DNA of 9,587 nt from Bacillota bacterium (GTDB lineage Bacteria > Bacillota > Dehalobacteriia > UBA4068): positions 1-9,587 of the forward strand of contig JAUMYD010000060.1 of assembly GCA_030528765.1 (NCBI GenBank), given 5' to 3'. The translations under genes were made by a program, and so were the position numbers. Positions within the stretch are counted from its first letter, which is position 1. Each line of letters opens with the position of its first letter. Positions 1-6,225 of the stretch are shown here, one piece after another. The notes under the pieces were generated by a model. That model was not told the DNA's origin, made no database searches, and worked only from the letters and a program-made list of their open reading frames with translations.

Positions 1-3000
1 TGCGGTCTTCCTGGAAGATCATGTCTTCCAGATATTCCTGGATGTAGCTGGTTTCCGGTTCGGTGGGCTTGGTGCGGGAATTGCTCAGGTGACGGGTCTG
101 GCAGTAAACCTGCAGCTGCGCCAGATCCTCGCCCTGGTATGCGCCGGGAGCCCAAACCATACCGTTGGTGCGGTAATAGTCATACCAGTTGACCGGAGGA
201 GCCTCGGGGATGATGGTTTCCAGACCTTCAACGCCGGTGATAGCAGCGGCGATGGGCAGAGCGCCATTGTAGGAGGTACCGTTCATGGCAGCTTTGCCGT
301 TGGACCAGTCAGCCTTGACTTCCACGGTGGCTTCGGGGCTGGTGAAGCCCTTGATGCGGCCGTTCAGCCAGTCAACGATGGCAGCAGCAGCCAGTGCCTC
401 ATCGTAATCGCCAACGGTGACAAGGCCTTCGGAGTTGGTATCGCCGATGGAGGAAACGTTGATGGCAGCATAGCCGCGGCTGACGAAGTAGCTGCGCCAG
501 TTGGTGGCAGAGAGCCAGGCATTGATGCGGTTGGCTTTGCCAACAGATTCAGCAACGCGCTGTGCAGGCAGCCAATCGGGGTTGAAGTTGGCAGCGACGA
601 TATCGTCATGGCTGCGGCCTTCCAGATCGAATGCGATGTCTGCATAGGTCAGATCCGTGGTATCCGGGTTATCGGGATGGTTGTACTCGATATCCGGGGA
701 GACCAGGTAACCATCAGCAACGGAGCCGTTGATGCTGGTGTAAGGAGAGACCTGAATGAGGGAGGGGGATTTCAGACCGTATTCGGTCTCGCCGGGACGG
801 GTGACCTTGATGTAGATCAGATCGCGCAGGCCGTCGTTATCGGTATCCTGGGGGGATTCGATCCAGACTTCCTCGTGGATCAGGCCGTTGGCATCGACGA
901 AGGGCTGAGAAGCGCCGTCTTCGATGACAACATCATAACCCAGATCAGGATTGGAGATTTCACCGATCAGAGGCAGATCGATCTTGGATTCGCCCAGATC
1001 AACGGTGAATTCGGTTGCGTTAAAGGGACGGGTGGTGTAGCGGGGGTCAGAGCCGTAGATGATGATACCGATCTGATGGCCTTCTTCAAAGACGTAATCA
1101 GTGGGTACCAGATCAAATACGTAGGTGTAATATTCACCGGCTTCGATGTCGGTGGTCTGATACCAATATTCGGGAACGAAATTGGTATCACCGGCATCCA
1201 GCCAGCTCTCGCCGCTGGGGTTGGGGTTCTGCACGTCCACGGAGCCGAGGGTAACGACTCTGTAGGGGGATGCAGTCTGGTTCAGTGCGGGCAGAGCCAG
1301 GCTGGCCTGACGGTCATTGCCCAGATCAACACTGCTGCTGTTGCGGATGGTGGTGTAGCCGTAGACTTCACCGTAATCCACAACCATGGCAGAGAGTGCG
1401 CCCACGTTTTTGTCCGCTTTGACCTTCAGGGTGACCTTGGCGGTACCGCTCATGCGGACTTCTTCATCCAGGGCTTCACTGACATAGAGCAGACGATCCG
1501 GGATGGATTTCGTCAGATCCATGTCGGCAGCATCTTCCGCGCCGGAAACGATCAGGGTTTCCCAATCGCTGGAGAGCGGGCCGGTGCCCTGGCTGTAGTT
1601 CCAGGCGCCAACGCCGAAACCGGAACGGTCTTTTTCAGAAACGGCGGGGATGAAGGTATCCTTGAAGGAAACTTCTTCGCCGTCCTGCTTGACAGTGCCC
1701 AGCTTGCCGACGGTAGCATCTTTATCTTCTGCATCATTGACGAAGTAGATGGAAGTGAATTCGTTATCGCCGATGGGCCAGGTATCGAATTCTTCCCATT
1801 TCATGGTGGTATTGTTCAGCATGGAAACGGCGGGCATGGCATCAGGCATGCCATTTTCAATGCCCAGGAGGTGATAATCCAGCCAACCCTGGAGCTTGCC
1901 GTAAATATCCAGGCCATCATAGCCCAGTGCGGACTGATGTGCGCCGCGATGGAAGATGGCTTTGTGAACGATATCATATTTCTCGCAGGCTTCCCAGATC
2001 AGGGCAGTCTGTTTGAATTTGACGTTCCAGTCTTCATAACCATGGGTCATGAGGATGGAGCATTTGATGTTTTCCGCATAGCGGGCCATGTTGCGTTCAT
2101 CCCAGAATTTGGAATAATCGCCGGTGGTGCGGTCCACATCGATGCGCATCTGCTCGATCATTTCCTGGGCATATTTGGCTTCTGCCTCGGTATAAGGCGT
2201 GGGGGAGCCTTCTTCGCCGCGGGTATTGCAGATGGCCAGGAGGCAGGTGCTGTCTTCACCCTGCCAGCCGCCGGGTGCCCAGACCATACCGTTGCTGCGG
2301 TAATAGTCATAATAGCTGAATACCGGAGCCTCGGGGATGATGGTTTCCAGACCTTCCACGCCGGTGACTGCAGCAGCCAGGGGCAGGGAGCCGTCATAGG
2401 AGGTGCCGTTCATGGCAACCTTGCCGTTGGTCCAGTCCGCTTTGACTTCCACCCAGCCGTTGCCTTCTTTGGCGCTGGTGAAGCCCTTGATGCGGCCGTT
2501 CAGCCAATCCACGATGGCTGCGGAGGCGACGTTTTCATCATAGCCGCCGTCCTGCAGCAGACCTTCGGACATAAAGCCGCCGATCATGTGAACGGAAACA
2601 GCAGCGTAGCCGCGGCTAACGAAATAATTCCGCCAGTTGGTGCCGCCCAGCCAGGCATCGACGCGAGTGGCATCGCCGGTCTGCATGGCAACACGCTGCT
2701 CAGGCAGCCAGGTGGGGTTGAAGTTGGCGGCAACGATTTCATCATAGGTATGACCATCGAATTCCACATCAGCATAGGTTTTGTCGGTGGTATCGGGGTT
2801 ATCCGGATGATCATAATCCTTATCAACTACCCGCAGCTCGCTCCAAATGGGTTCCCAAACGGAGACGTCATAGGGGCTGAGGGAAACCAGAGCAGGGGAT
2901 TTCAGGCCTGCTTCGGTTTCAGAGGGACGGGTAATCTTGACGTAGAGCAGATCGCGCTCGCCGTCATTATCGCTGTCTGTGGGGGATTCGATCCACAGTT

Positions 3001-3061
3001 CTTCGTGGATGAGGGCATCCATATCCACGAAGGGCTGCGTTTTGCCGTCTTCGATCACGAA
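1..3061 (-). repeat. Internal tandem duplication of the S15 catalytic unit (709-codon period)
   Basis: Residues from 37 and from 746 align end to end as far as unit 2 is visible, at roughly 60 % identity by eye and with an exact offset of 709 codons (2127 bp) around the catalytic serine. Shared blocks include HPDNPDTTD, VDWLNGRIKGFTS, AMNGTSY and GVEGLETIIPEAP. DNA identity is very high locally: 198-229 and 2325-2356 are identical over 32 bp. Unit 1 is complete with its own C-terminal domain, so a whole enzyme was duplicated and fused in frame, not a small repeat. Unit 2 has no signal peptide of its own. Confidence 0.93.
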
Positions 3062-3169
3062 ATCCGGAGTATTCGGTTCCGAGGCGGAAGCGATGGCAGT
3101 AAACGCAAAGACCAGGATGAGGATCATCGTGGTCAGCAGAAAACTACGTTTCAATAAATGTTTCTTCAT
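1..3169 (-). CDS. Secreted tandem-duplicated X-Pro dipeptidyl-peptidase / CocE-NonD family (S15) hydrolase, partial (C-terminus outside window)
   Basis: The reading frame is open from the ATG at 3169 to the window edge: 1056 codons without a stop. The N-terminus is a signal peptide (KKHLLKR, a hydrophobic core, then an ASA cleavage site near residue 29), so the enzyme is exported. Unit 1 (about residues 37-745) has an alpha/beta-hydrolase core with GTSYDG (nucleophile Ser257), GYEDWNV (Asp380) and HRGAHQS (His411). The Ser-Asp and Asp-His spacings (123 and 31) match the known S15 PepX triad (Ser348, Asp468, His498 in the lactococcal enzyme). A beta-rich S15 C-terminal-type domain follows at about 530-735. 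Unit 2 starts near residue 746 and repeats the same order, with GTSYNG (Ser966); its Asp and His lie outside the window. Both units carry a D-x-DNDG-x-RDL segment near their start. The family cleaves X-Pro dipeptides or esters; the actual substrate is unknown. Upstream GGTTGGTGA serves as a modest ribosome binding site. Confidence 0.92.
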   Translation of the reverse strand, partial: MKKHLLKRSFLLTTMILILVFAFTAIASASEPNTPDFVIEDGKTQPFVDMDALIHEELWIESPTDSDNDGERDLLYVKITRPSETEAGLKSPALVSLSPYDVSVWEPIWSELRVVDKDYDHPDNPDTTDKTYADVEFDGHTYDEIVAANFNPTWLPEQRVAMQTGDATRVDAWLGGTNWRNYFVSRGYAAVSVHMIGGFMSEGLLQDGGYDENVASAAIVDWLNGRIKGFTSAKEGNGWVEVKADWTNGKVAMNGTSYDGSLPLAAAVTGVEGLETIIPEAPVFSYYDYYRSNGMVWAPGGWQGEDSTCLLAICNTRGEEGSPTPYTEAEAKYAQEMIEQMRIDVDRTTGDYSKFWDERNMARYAENIKCSILMTHGYEDWNVKFKQTALIWEACEKYDIVHKAIFHRGAHQSALGYDGLDIYGKLQGWLDYHLLGIENGMPDAMPAVSMLNNTTMKWEEFDTWPIGDNEFTSIYFVNDAEDKDATVGKLGTVKQDGEEVSFKDTFIPAVSEKDRSGFGVGAWNYSQGTGPLSSDWETLIVSGAEDAADMDLTKSIPDRLLYVSEALDEEVRMSGTAKVTLKVKADKNVGALSAMVVDYGEVYGYTTIRNSSSVDLGNDRQASLALPALNQTASPYRVVTLGSVDVQNPNPSGESWLDAGDTNFVPEYWYQTTDIEAGEYYTYVFDLVPTDYVFEEGHQIGIIIYGSDPRYTTRPFNATEFTVDLGESKIDLPLIGEISNPDLGYDVVIEDGASQPFVDANGLIHEEVWIESPQDTDNDGLRDLIYIKVTRPGETEYGLKSPSLIQVSPYTSINGSVADGYLVSPDIEYNHPDNPDTTDLTYADIAFDLEGRSHDDIVAANFNPDWLPAQRVAESVGKANRINAWLSATNWRSYFVSRGYAAINVSSIGDTNSEGLVTVGDYDEALAAAAIVDWLNGRIKGFTSPEATVEVKADWSNGKAAMNGTSYNGALPIAAAITGVEGLETIIPEAPPVNWYDYYRTNGMVWAPGAYQGEDLAQLQVYCQTRHLSNSRTKPTEPETSYIQEYLEDMIFQEDR

Positions 3170-3246
3170 AATTCACCAACCTTTTCCTTTTTTTTCGGTA
3201 ATCGGTTCCTTTGCTCTTTTCCTCCTTCCCTGATTGATCCTATATA

Positions 3247-3267
3247 TATCACAAAAGCTATGTGATA
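3247..3267. promoter_or_regulatory. Inverted repeat TATCACA-N7-TGTGATA, candidate operator
   Basis: A perfect 7-bp inverted repeat with a 7-bp spacer, about 80-100 nt upstream of the hydrolase ATG and inside its inferred leader. A second small stem, GCAGC-N9-GCTGC, lies beside it at 3273-3291. The half-sites face the opposite way from CRP or Rex sites (TGTGA-N6-TCACA), so I assign no regulator. Confidence 0.4.
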
Positions 3268-3337
3268 GATAAGCAGCTTTTTTACTGCTGCCGCAGCCCT
3301 GGGAGAAAGCGGGGAAGGGCAGCGCAGCGAGAAGTGC

Positions 3338-3411
3338 TTTTTGAAAAAAACCCCCCTTTTTCCATAGAAAAAAGGATTTTTTCTGCAAAAAAGGGTATTT
3401 CAAGAAAAAAA
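3338..3411. repeat. Alternating poly-A / poly-T ladder with a six-C run
   Basis: On the plus strand this stretch runs T5 (3338-3342), A7 (3344-3350), C6 (3351-3356), T5 (3357-3361), A6 (3368-3373), T6 (3377-3382), A6 (3387-3392) and A7 (3405-3411). Neighbouring A and T blocks can pair: for example AGAAAAAA with TTTTTTCT around a GGA turn (3366-3384), or CCTTTTTC with GAAAAAAGG (3355-3375, one bulge). The hairpins are mutually exclusive. The ladder lies within the 5' leader of the hydrolase gene. Confidence 0.6.
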
Positions 3412-3426
3412 TAAGGCAATGGCCTT
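3405..3426 (-). terminator. Possible early terminator / attenuator in the hydrolase leader
   Basis: Read on the minus strand, AAGGC-CATT-GCCTT is followed by ATTTTTTT, a short stem plus a seven-T run, about 55-75 nt into the leader. The five-pair stem is weak, so it may be a partial terminator that modulates read-through. On the plus strand the same stem is followed only by TTGTTTTG. Confidence 0.35.
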
Positions 3427-3438
3427 TTGTTTTGCAAC

Positions 3439-3464
3439 TTTTAAAACTCCAAGAAGTTTTAAAA
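3439..3464. repeat. Perfect 10-bp inverted repeat at the start of the hydrolase transcript
   Basis: TTTTAAAACT (3439-3448) and AGTTTTAAAA (3455-3464) are perfect inverse complements separated by 6 bp. The repeat lies about 15-40 nt downstream of the inferred minus-strand start. It could be a repressor operator or a 5'-terminal mRNA hairpin; the sequence alone does not decide which. Confidence 0.6.
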
Positions 3465-3485
3465 AAACAAGAAACTATAAATAAT

Positions 3486-3514
3486 ATTTTATCATAGAGT
3501 AGACAGACGGTCAA
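3486..3514 (-). promoter_or_regulatory. Sigma-A-type promoter for the S15 hydrolase
   Basis: On the minus strand, TTGACC (3514-3509) and TAAAAT (3491-3486) are separated by exactly 17 bp, close to the vegetative consensus. Initiation would fall near 3479, giving a 5' leader of about 310 nt before the ATG at 3169. No better promoter lies closer to the gene; the alternating TATATA near 3241-3248 lacks a matching -35. Confidence 0.7.
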
Positions 3515-3632
3515 GTACACCTTCCCTTCACTTAAAGATCAGAAAAAATCAAAAACAGAAGAAAGGCAAAGAAAAACAAAGCATTCCACAGGAAAGCACT
3601 GCAAAACAGCTAAAATCAAGTAAATCATCGGC

Positions 3633-3662
3633 TTGCATGATTTGACCATTTTTGATTATTAT
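3633..3662 (+). promoter_or_regulatory. Candidate groESL promoter
   Basis: TTGCAT (3633-3638) and TATTAT (3657-3662) are 18 bp apart, placing initiation near 3669, directly before the CIRCE operator. A nearer -35 match, TTGACC at 3642, has no well-spaced -10. A 7-bp inverted repeat, AAATCAT-N8-ATGATTT (3622-3643), overlaps the -35. Confidence 0.45.
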
Positions 3663-3673
3663 AGGACTGTCGG

Positions 3674-3700
3674 TTGGCACTCACGGGAAATGAGTGCTAG
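3674..3700 (+). promoter_or_regulatory. CIRCE operator (HrcA binding site)
   Basis: TTGGCACTC-N9-GAGTGCTAG matches the CIRCE consensus TTAGCACTC-N9-GAGTGCTAA, with one change in each arm at outer positions. It sits between the candidate promoter and groES. By established knowledge HrcA binds this site and represses chaperone operons until heat shock draws away GroEL. hrcA is not in the window. Confidence 0.95.
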
Positions 3701-3716
3701 CAAAAATCTTTCGAAG

Positions 3717-3742
3717 CCCCCTTTCCCGAAGGAAAGCAGGGG
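3717..3742 (+). promoter_or_regulatory. groES 5'-leader hairpin
   Basis: CCCC-CTTTCC (3717-3726) pairs with GGAAAG-(CA)-GGGG (3731-3742) around a CGAA tetraloop: ten pairs with a two-base bulge. It lies between CIRCE and the ribosome binding site GGAGGT (3757-3762) and leaves the latter free. It may stabilise the mRNA. Confidence 0.55.
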
Positions 3743-3768
3743 AAGAATACTTTTTCGGAGGTAAAACA

Positions 3769-4059
3769 ATGAACATTAAACCTTTGGGCGATCGTGTTGT
3801 TATCAAACAGCTGGCCAGTGAAGAAATGACCAAGGGCGGCATCTACATTCCGGATACCGCAAAAGAAAAGCCCCAGGAAGGCGAAGTCATCGCTGTGGGC
3901 CCCGGCAAACTGCTGGAAAACGGTCAGCGTGCTCCCATGGATGTGCAGGTCGGTGATCTGGTGCTCTTTTCCAAATATGCCGGTACCGAATGGAAGCACG
4001 ACGGCCAGAGCTATATGATTTTGACTGCAGATCGGGATATTCTGGCCATCCTCGGCTAG
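3769..4059 (+). CDS. groES: Co-chaperonin GroES (Cpn10)
   Basis: A 96-residue protein, the usual GroES length. It forms the heptameric lid that closes the GroEL folding chamber in the cytoplasm. It starts MNIKPLGDRVVIK, has the mobile loop with GGIYIP (residues 23-28) that contacts GroEL, continues with EGEVIAVGPGK, and ends in the family-typical region with AGTEW and DILAILG. The ATG at 3769 is chosen because GGAGGT (3757-3762) stands six bases before it; the open frame upstream to 3694 runs through CIRCE and the leader hairpin and is not coding. It is the first gene of the groES-groEL operon, under HrcA/CIRCE control. The gap to groEL (247 bp) is unusually long. Confidence 0.98.
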   Translation: MNIKPLGDRVVIKQLASEEMTKGGIYIPDTAKEKPQEGEVIAVGPGKLLENGQRAPMDVQVGDLVLFSKYAGTEWKHDGQSYMILTADRDILAILG

Positions 4060-4306
4060 CAGAGCATCCATCTGCGGCGCCGCCATACGGCCTTGCTGGC
4101 TTCGCTCCCTTTGTGCGGCATGCCTGAAGTACGCCTCGCAGGGAGCTTGCCGCGCCTGGTCTGGCTTGCTTCTGAACGCTCTGCGGGCAGCAGCCCATCA
4201 GCGGCGGCAGAAACAAAGCTGAAAAAGCTCCGCCCCCTGAACCCGGGGCAGAGCGCGAAAAAAGGAATATATAATAGAAGAAAACCCAAAATTGGAGGCT
4301 AATACA
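4060..4306 (+). other. Long structured groES-groEL intercistronic spacer
   Basis: A GC-rich 247-bp gap in an operon where spacers are usually a few tens of bases. It has a perfect GCGGCGCCGC palindrome near 4074-4083. A larger imperfect hairpin spans about 4099-4156 (GCTCCC with GGGAGC, an inner GGCATGCC palindrome, and TGCGGC against GCCTCGCA). Further stems are GGGC-AGCA-GCCC and the one at 4227-4254. Open frames on both strands here are short and match no family I recognise. TATAAT at 4270-4275 precedes groEL without a clear -35. The make-up suggests a REP-like or small insertion-derived element, or an mRNA processing site; this is inference. Confidence 0.6.
4227..4254. terminator. GC-rich hairpin in the groES-groEL spacer
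   Basis: GCTC-C-GCCCC (4227-4236) pairs with GGGGC-A-GAGC (4245-4254): nine pairs and one C/A mismatch. There is no T run on the plus strand, so groEL transcription should pass. On the minus strand the stem is followed by TTTTT and would look like a terminator, though no minus-strand gene is present here. It may mark the end of an inserted element or protect the groEL mRNA after processing. Confidence 0.4.
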
Positions 4307-5923
4307 ATGGCAAAACAGATCGTTTTTGATTCTGAAGCTCGTTACGCGCTGGAACGCGGCGTCAATGCCCTGGCCAACGCAGTGAAAATTACCCTGGGCC
4401 CCAAAGGCCGCAACGTGGTTCTGGAAAAGAAATTCGGCGCACCCCTCATCACCAATGACGGCGTGACCATCGCCCGCGACATCGAGCTGGAAAATCCCCT
4501 GGAAAACATGGGCGCACAGCTGGTGAAGGAAGTTGCCACCAAGACCAATGATGTGGCCGGTGACGGCACCACCACCGCTACCCTGCTGGCTCAGGCCATC
4601 ATCCGTGAGGGTCTGAAAAACGTCACCGCAGGTGCCAACCCCATGGTTCTGAAAAAGGGTATCGAAATGGCCACTGCCACTGCTGTGGAGGAGCTGAAAA
4701 AGAGTGCCCAGATGATTGCCGGCAAGAAGGAGATCGCTCAGGTCGCATCCATCTCCGCCAATGATAAGGAGATCGGTGCCAAGATCGCTGAAGCCATGGA
4801 GCAGGTCGGCAACAACGGCGTCATCACCATTGAGGAATCCCAGGGCTTTGAGACTACCTGCGAAATGGTGGAAGGCATGCAGTTTGACCGCGGCTATATC
4901 AGCCCCTATATGGTCACTGATACTGATAACATGGAAGCTGTTCTGGACAACCCGCTGATCCTCATCACCGAGAAGAAGATCTCCGTCATCAGCGAGATCC
5001 TGCCCCTGCTGGAAAAAGTCGTTCAGTCCGGCAAGCAGCTGCTCATCATTGCTGAAGATATCGAAGGCGAAGCCCAGGCTACTCTGGTCCTGAACAAGCT
5101 GCGCGGTGCATTCACCTGCGTTGGCGTGAAAGCCCCCGGCTTCGGTGATCGCCGCAAAGCCATGCTGCAGGATATCGCCATCCTGACCGGCGCCACCGTC
5201 ATCAGCGATGAGCTGGGCACCAAGATGGAAAATGCCTCTATCGAGATGCTGGGCGGTGCCCGCCAGATCCGCGTGACCAAGGACAACACCACCATCATCG
5301 ACGGCAACGGCGACAGTGATGAGATCGCTGCCCGTGTTTCCCAGATCAAACGTCAGTTTGAGGAAAGCACCTCTGAATTCGATAAGGAAAAACTTCAGGA
5401 ACGCATGGCCAAGCTGGGCGGCGGCGTGGCCGTCATCAAGGTCGGTGCTGCCACCGAAGTGGAACTGAAAGAGAAGAAGCTCCGCTATGAGGATGCCCTG
5501 GCTGCCACCCGCGCTGCCGTGGAAGAAGGCATCGTCTCCGGCGGTGGTCTGGCTCTGCTGGAAACCATCCCCGCTGTGGAAGCTCTGGAAGGTGAAGGCG
5601 ATGTCAAGACCGGCATCAACATCATCAAAAAGGCTCTGGAAGAGCCCCTGAAGCAGATCGCCTGCAACGCTGGTATGGAAGGCGCTGTCATCGTGGAGAA
5701 GGTCAAGGCTGCTGCTGCCGGCATCGGCTACAATGCTGCCACCGATACCTATGAGAACATGATCGAAGCCGGGATCGTTGACCCCACCAAGGTCACCCGC
5801 TCCGCTCTGCAGCACGCTGCCTCCATCGCTGCCATGCTGCTGACCACCGAGACTCTGGTTGCGGATATCCCCAAGAATGATCCCCCCGCACCCCCCATGC
5901 CCGGCGGCTATGATATGATGTAA
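4307..5923 (+). CDS. groEL: Chaperonin GroEL (Cpn60, HSP60)
   Basis: A 538-residue protein of normal family length that forms the double-ring ATP-driven folding chamber with GroES. It shows TLGPKGRNV (near 29-37), NDGVTIARDIE with Asp51, the nucleotide motif GDGTTT (85-90), and the catalytic Asp396 in RYEDALAATRAAVEEG, matching Asp52, Asp87 and Asp398 of E. coli. The apical part includes APGFGDRRKAML. The ATG at 4307 is preferred over the in-frame TTG at 4292 because family proteins start MAKQ and GGAGG lies at 4294-4298. The C-terminus, PAPPMPGGYDMM, is proline-rich and lacks the common Gly-Gly-Met repeats. It is co-transcribed with groES and ends before a strong terminator. Confidence 0.99.
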   Translation: MAKQIVFDSEARYALERGVNALANAVKITLGPKGRNVVLEKKFGAPLITNDGVTIARDIELENPLENMGAQLVKEVATKTNDVAGDGTTTATLLAQAIIREGLKNVTAGANPMVLKKGIEMATATAVEELKKSAQMIAGKKEIAQVASISANDKEIGAKIAEAMEQVGNNGVITIEESQGFETTCEMVEGMQFDRGYISPYMVTDTDNMEAVLDNPLILITEKKISVISEILPLLEKVVQSGKQLLIIAEDIEGEAQATLVLNKLRGAFTCVGVKAPGFGDRRKAMLQDIAILTGATVISDELGTKMENASIEMLGGARQIRVTKDNTTIIDGNGDSDEIAARVSQIKRQFEESTSEFDKEKLQERMAKLGGGVAVIKVGAATEVELKEKKLRYEDALAATRAAVEEGIVSGGGLALLETIPAVEALEGEGDVKTGINIIKKALEEPLKQIACNAGMEGAVIVEKVKAAAAGIGYNAATDTYENMIEAGIVDPTKVTRSALQHAASIAAMLLTTETLVADIPKNDPPAPPMPGGYDMM

Positions 5924-5958
5924 GCTTTTCCGGCGAAGTTTTATCCCGGAAATACGCA

Positions 5959-5987
5959 AGAGCCCTCCGAAAGGAGGGCTCTTTTTT
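5959..5987 (+). terminator. Intrinsic terminator of the groES-groEL operon
   Basis: AGAGCCCTCC-GAAA-GGAGGGCTCT forms a perfect ten-pair stem with a GAAA tetraloop, followed by TTTTTT, 36 bp after the groEL stop. Confidence 0.96.
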
Positions 5988-6225
5988 GTGGCTGTAAGTG
6001 TACGCCGATACAGATACGTGTTTTCCTGTTTCTTTTCTCAAGTTCAATTCGCGGCAATGCTTTGGACTTTGATAAAAAGAAGAAAGGTTTTGCTTTAAAA
6101 TTCCTGCTAAGCCCTCCACTTTTTTAAAAAGAAGGGAAAGGGTTTCCAGCCTTGCGTGCCTGCTTTGCTTTCGGGGCTGCTGACAGAAGAAATCACCGGA
6201 GCTGTGAAGAAAAGGCGAAGCCTTC
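5988..6225. other. Gene-free spacer between convergent groEL and the MATE gene
   Basis: About 240 bp with A/T-rich stretches (for example CTTTTTTAAAAAG near 6119-6131). Open frames here are antisense extensions of neighbouring frames, with no start signals or recognisable protein features. Apart from the weak hairpin at 6212-6224, I see nothing functional. Confidence 0.6.
6212..6224 (-). terminator. Weak terminator-like hairpin after the MATE gene
   Basis: On the minus strand AAGGC-TTC-GCCTT is followed by TTCTTC, immediately after the MATE stop codon (6228-6226). The stem has five pairs and the T run is broken, so termination may be inefficient. Confidence 0.35.

Noticed and set aside
89..3157. 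A 1022-codon open frame on the plus strand, antisense to the S15 hydrolase
   Set aside because: It repeats low-complexity Gly/Asp/Ile/Val-rich strings that mirror the opposite-strand codons. The minus strand has a signal peptide, catalytic motifs and a promoter, so the plus frame is a by-product of codon bias.
3247..3267. CRP, FNR or Rex binding site
   Set aside because: The half-sites are in the order TCACA then TGTGA, opposite to CRP and Rex, and do not match the FNR core.
3173..3520. A 115-codon minus-strand frame in the A/T-rich control region
   Set aside because: It begins upstream of the predicted transcription start, and its Phe/Lys-rich content follows the homopolymer runs. No ribosome binding site or recognisable fold.
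3694..3768. N-terminal extension of GroES
   Set aside because: The extension would read through half of CIRCE and the leader hairpin; GroES family length is met from 3769.
4056..4302. Small overlapping frames on both strands in the groES-groEL spacer
   Set aside because: Arg/Ser-rich translations without a credible start signal; better explained as structured noncoding DNA.
4292..4309. TTG start giving a five-residue longer GroEL
   Set aside because: This TTG overlaps the Shine-Dalgarno region; the ATG at 4307 matches the conserved MAKQ start.
3887..5959. A 690-codon minus-strand open frame across groES and groEL
   Set aside because: It is antisense to two unmistakable chaperonin genes and shows no family features of its own.
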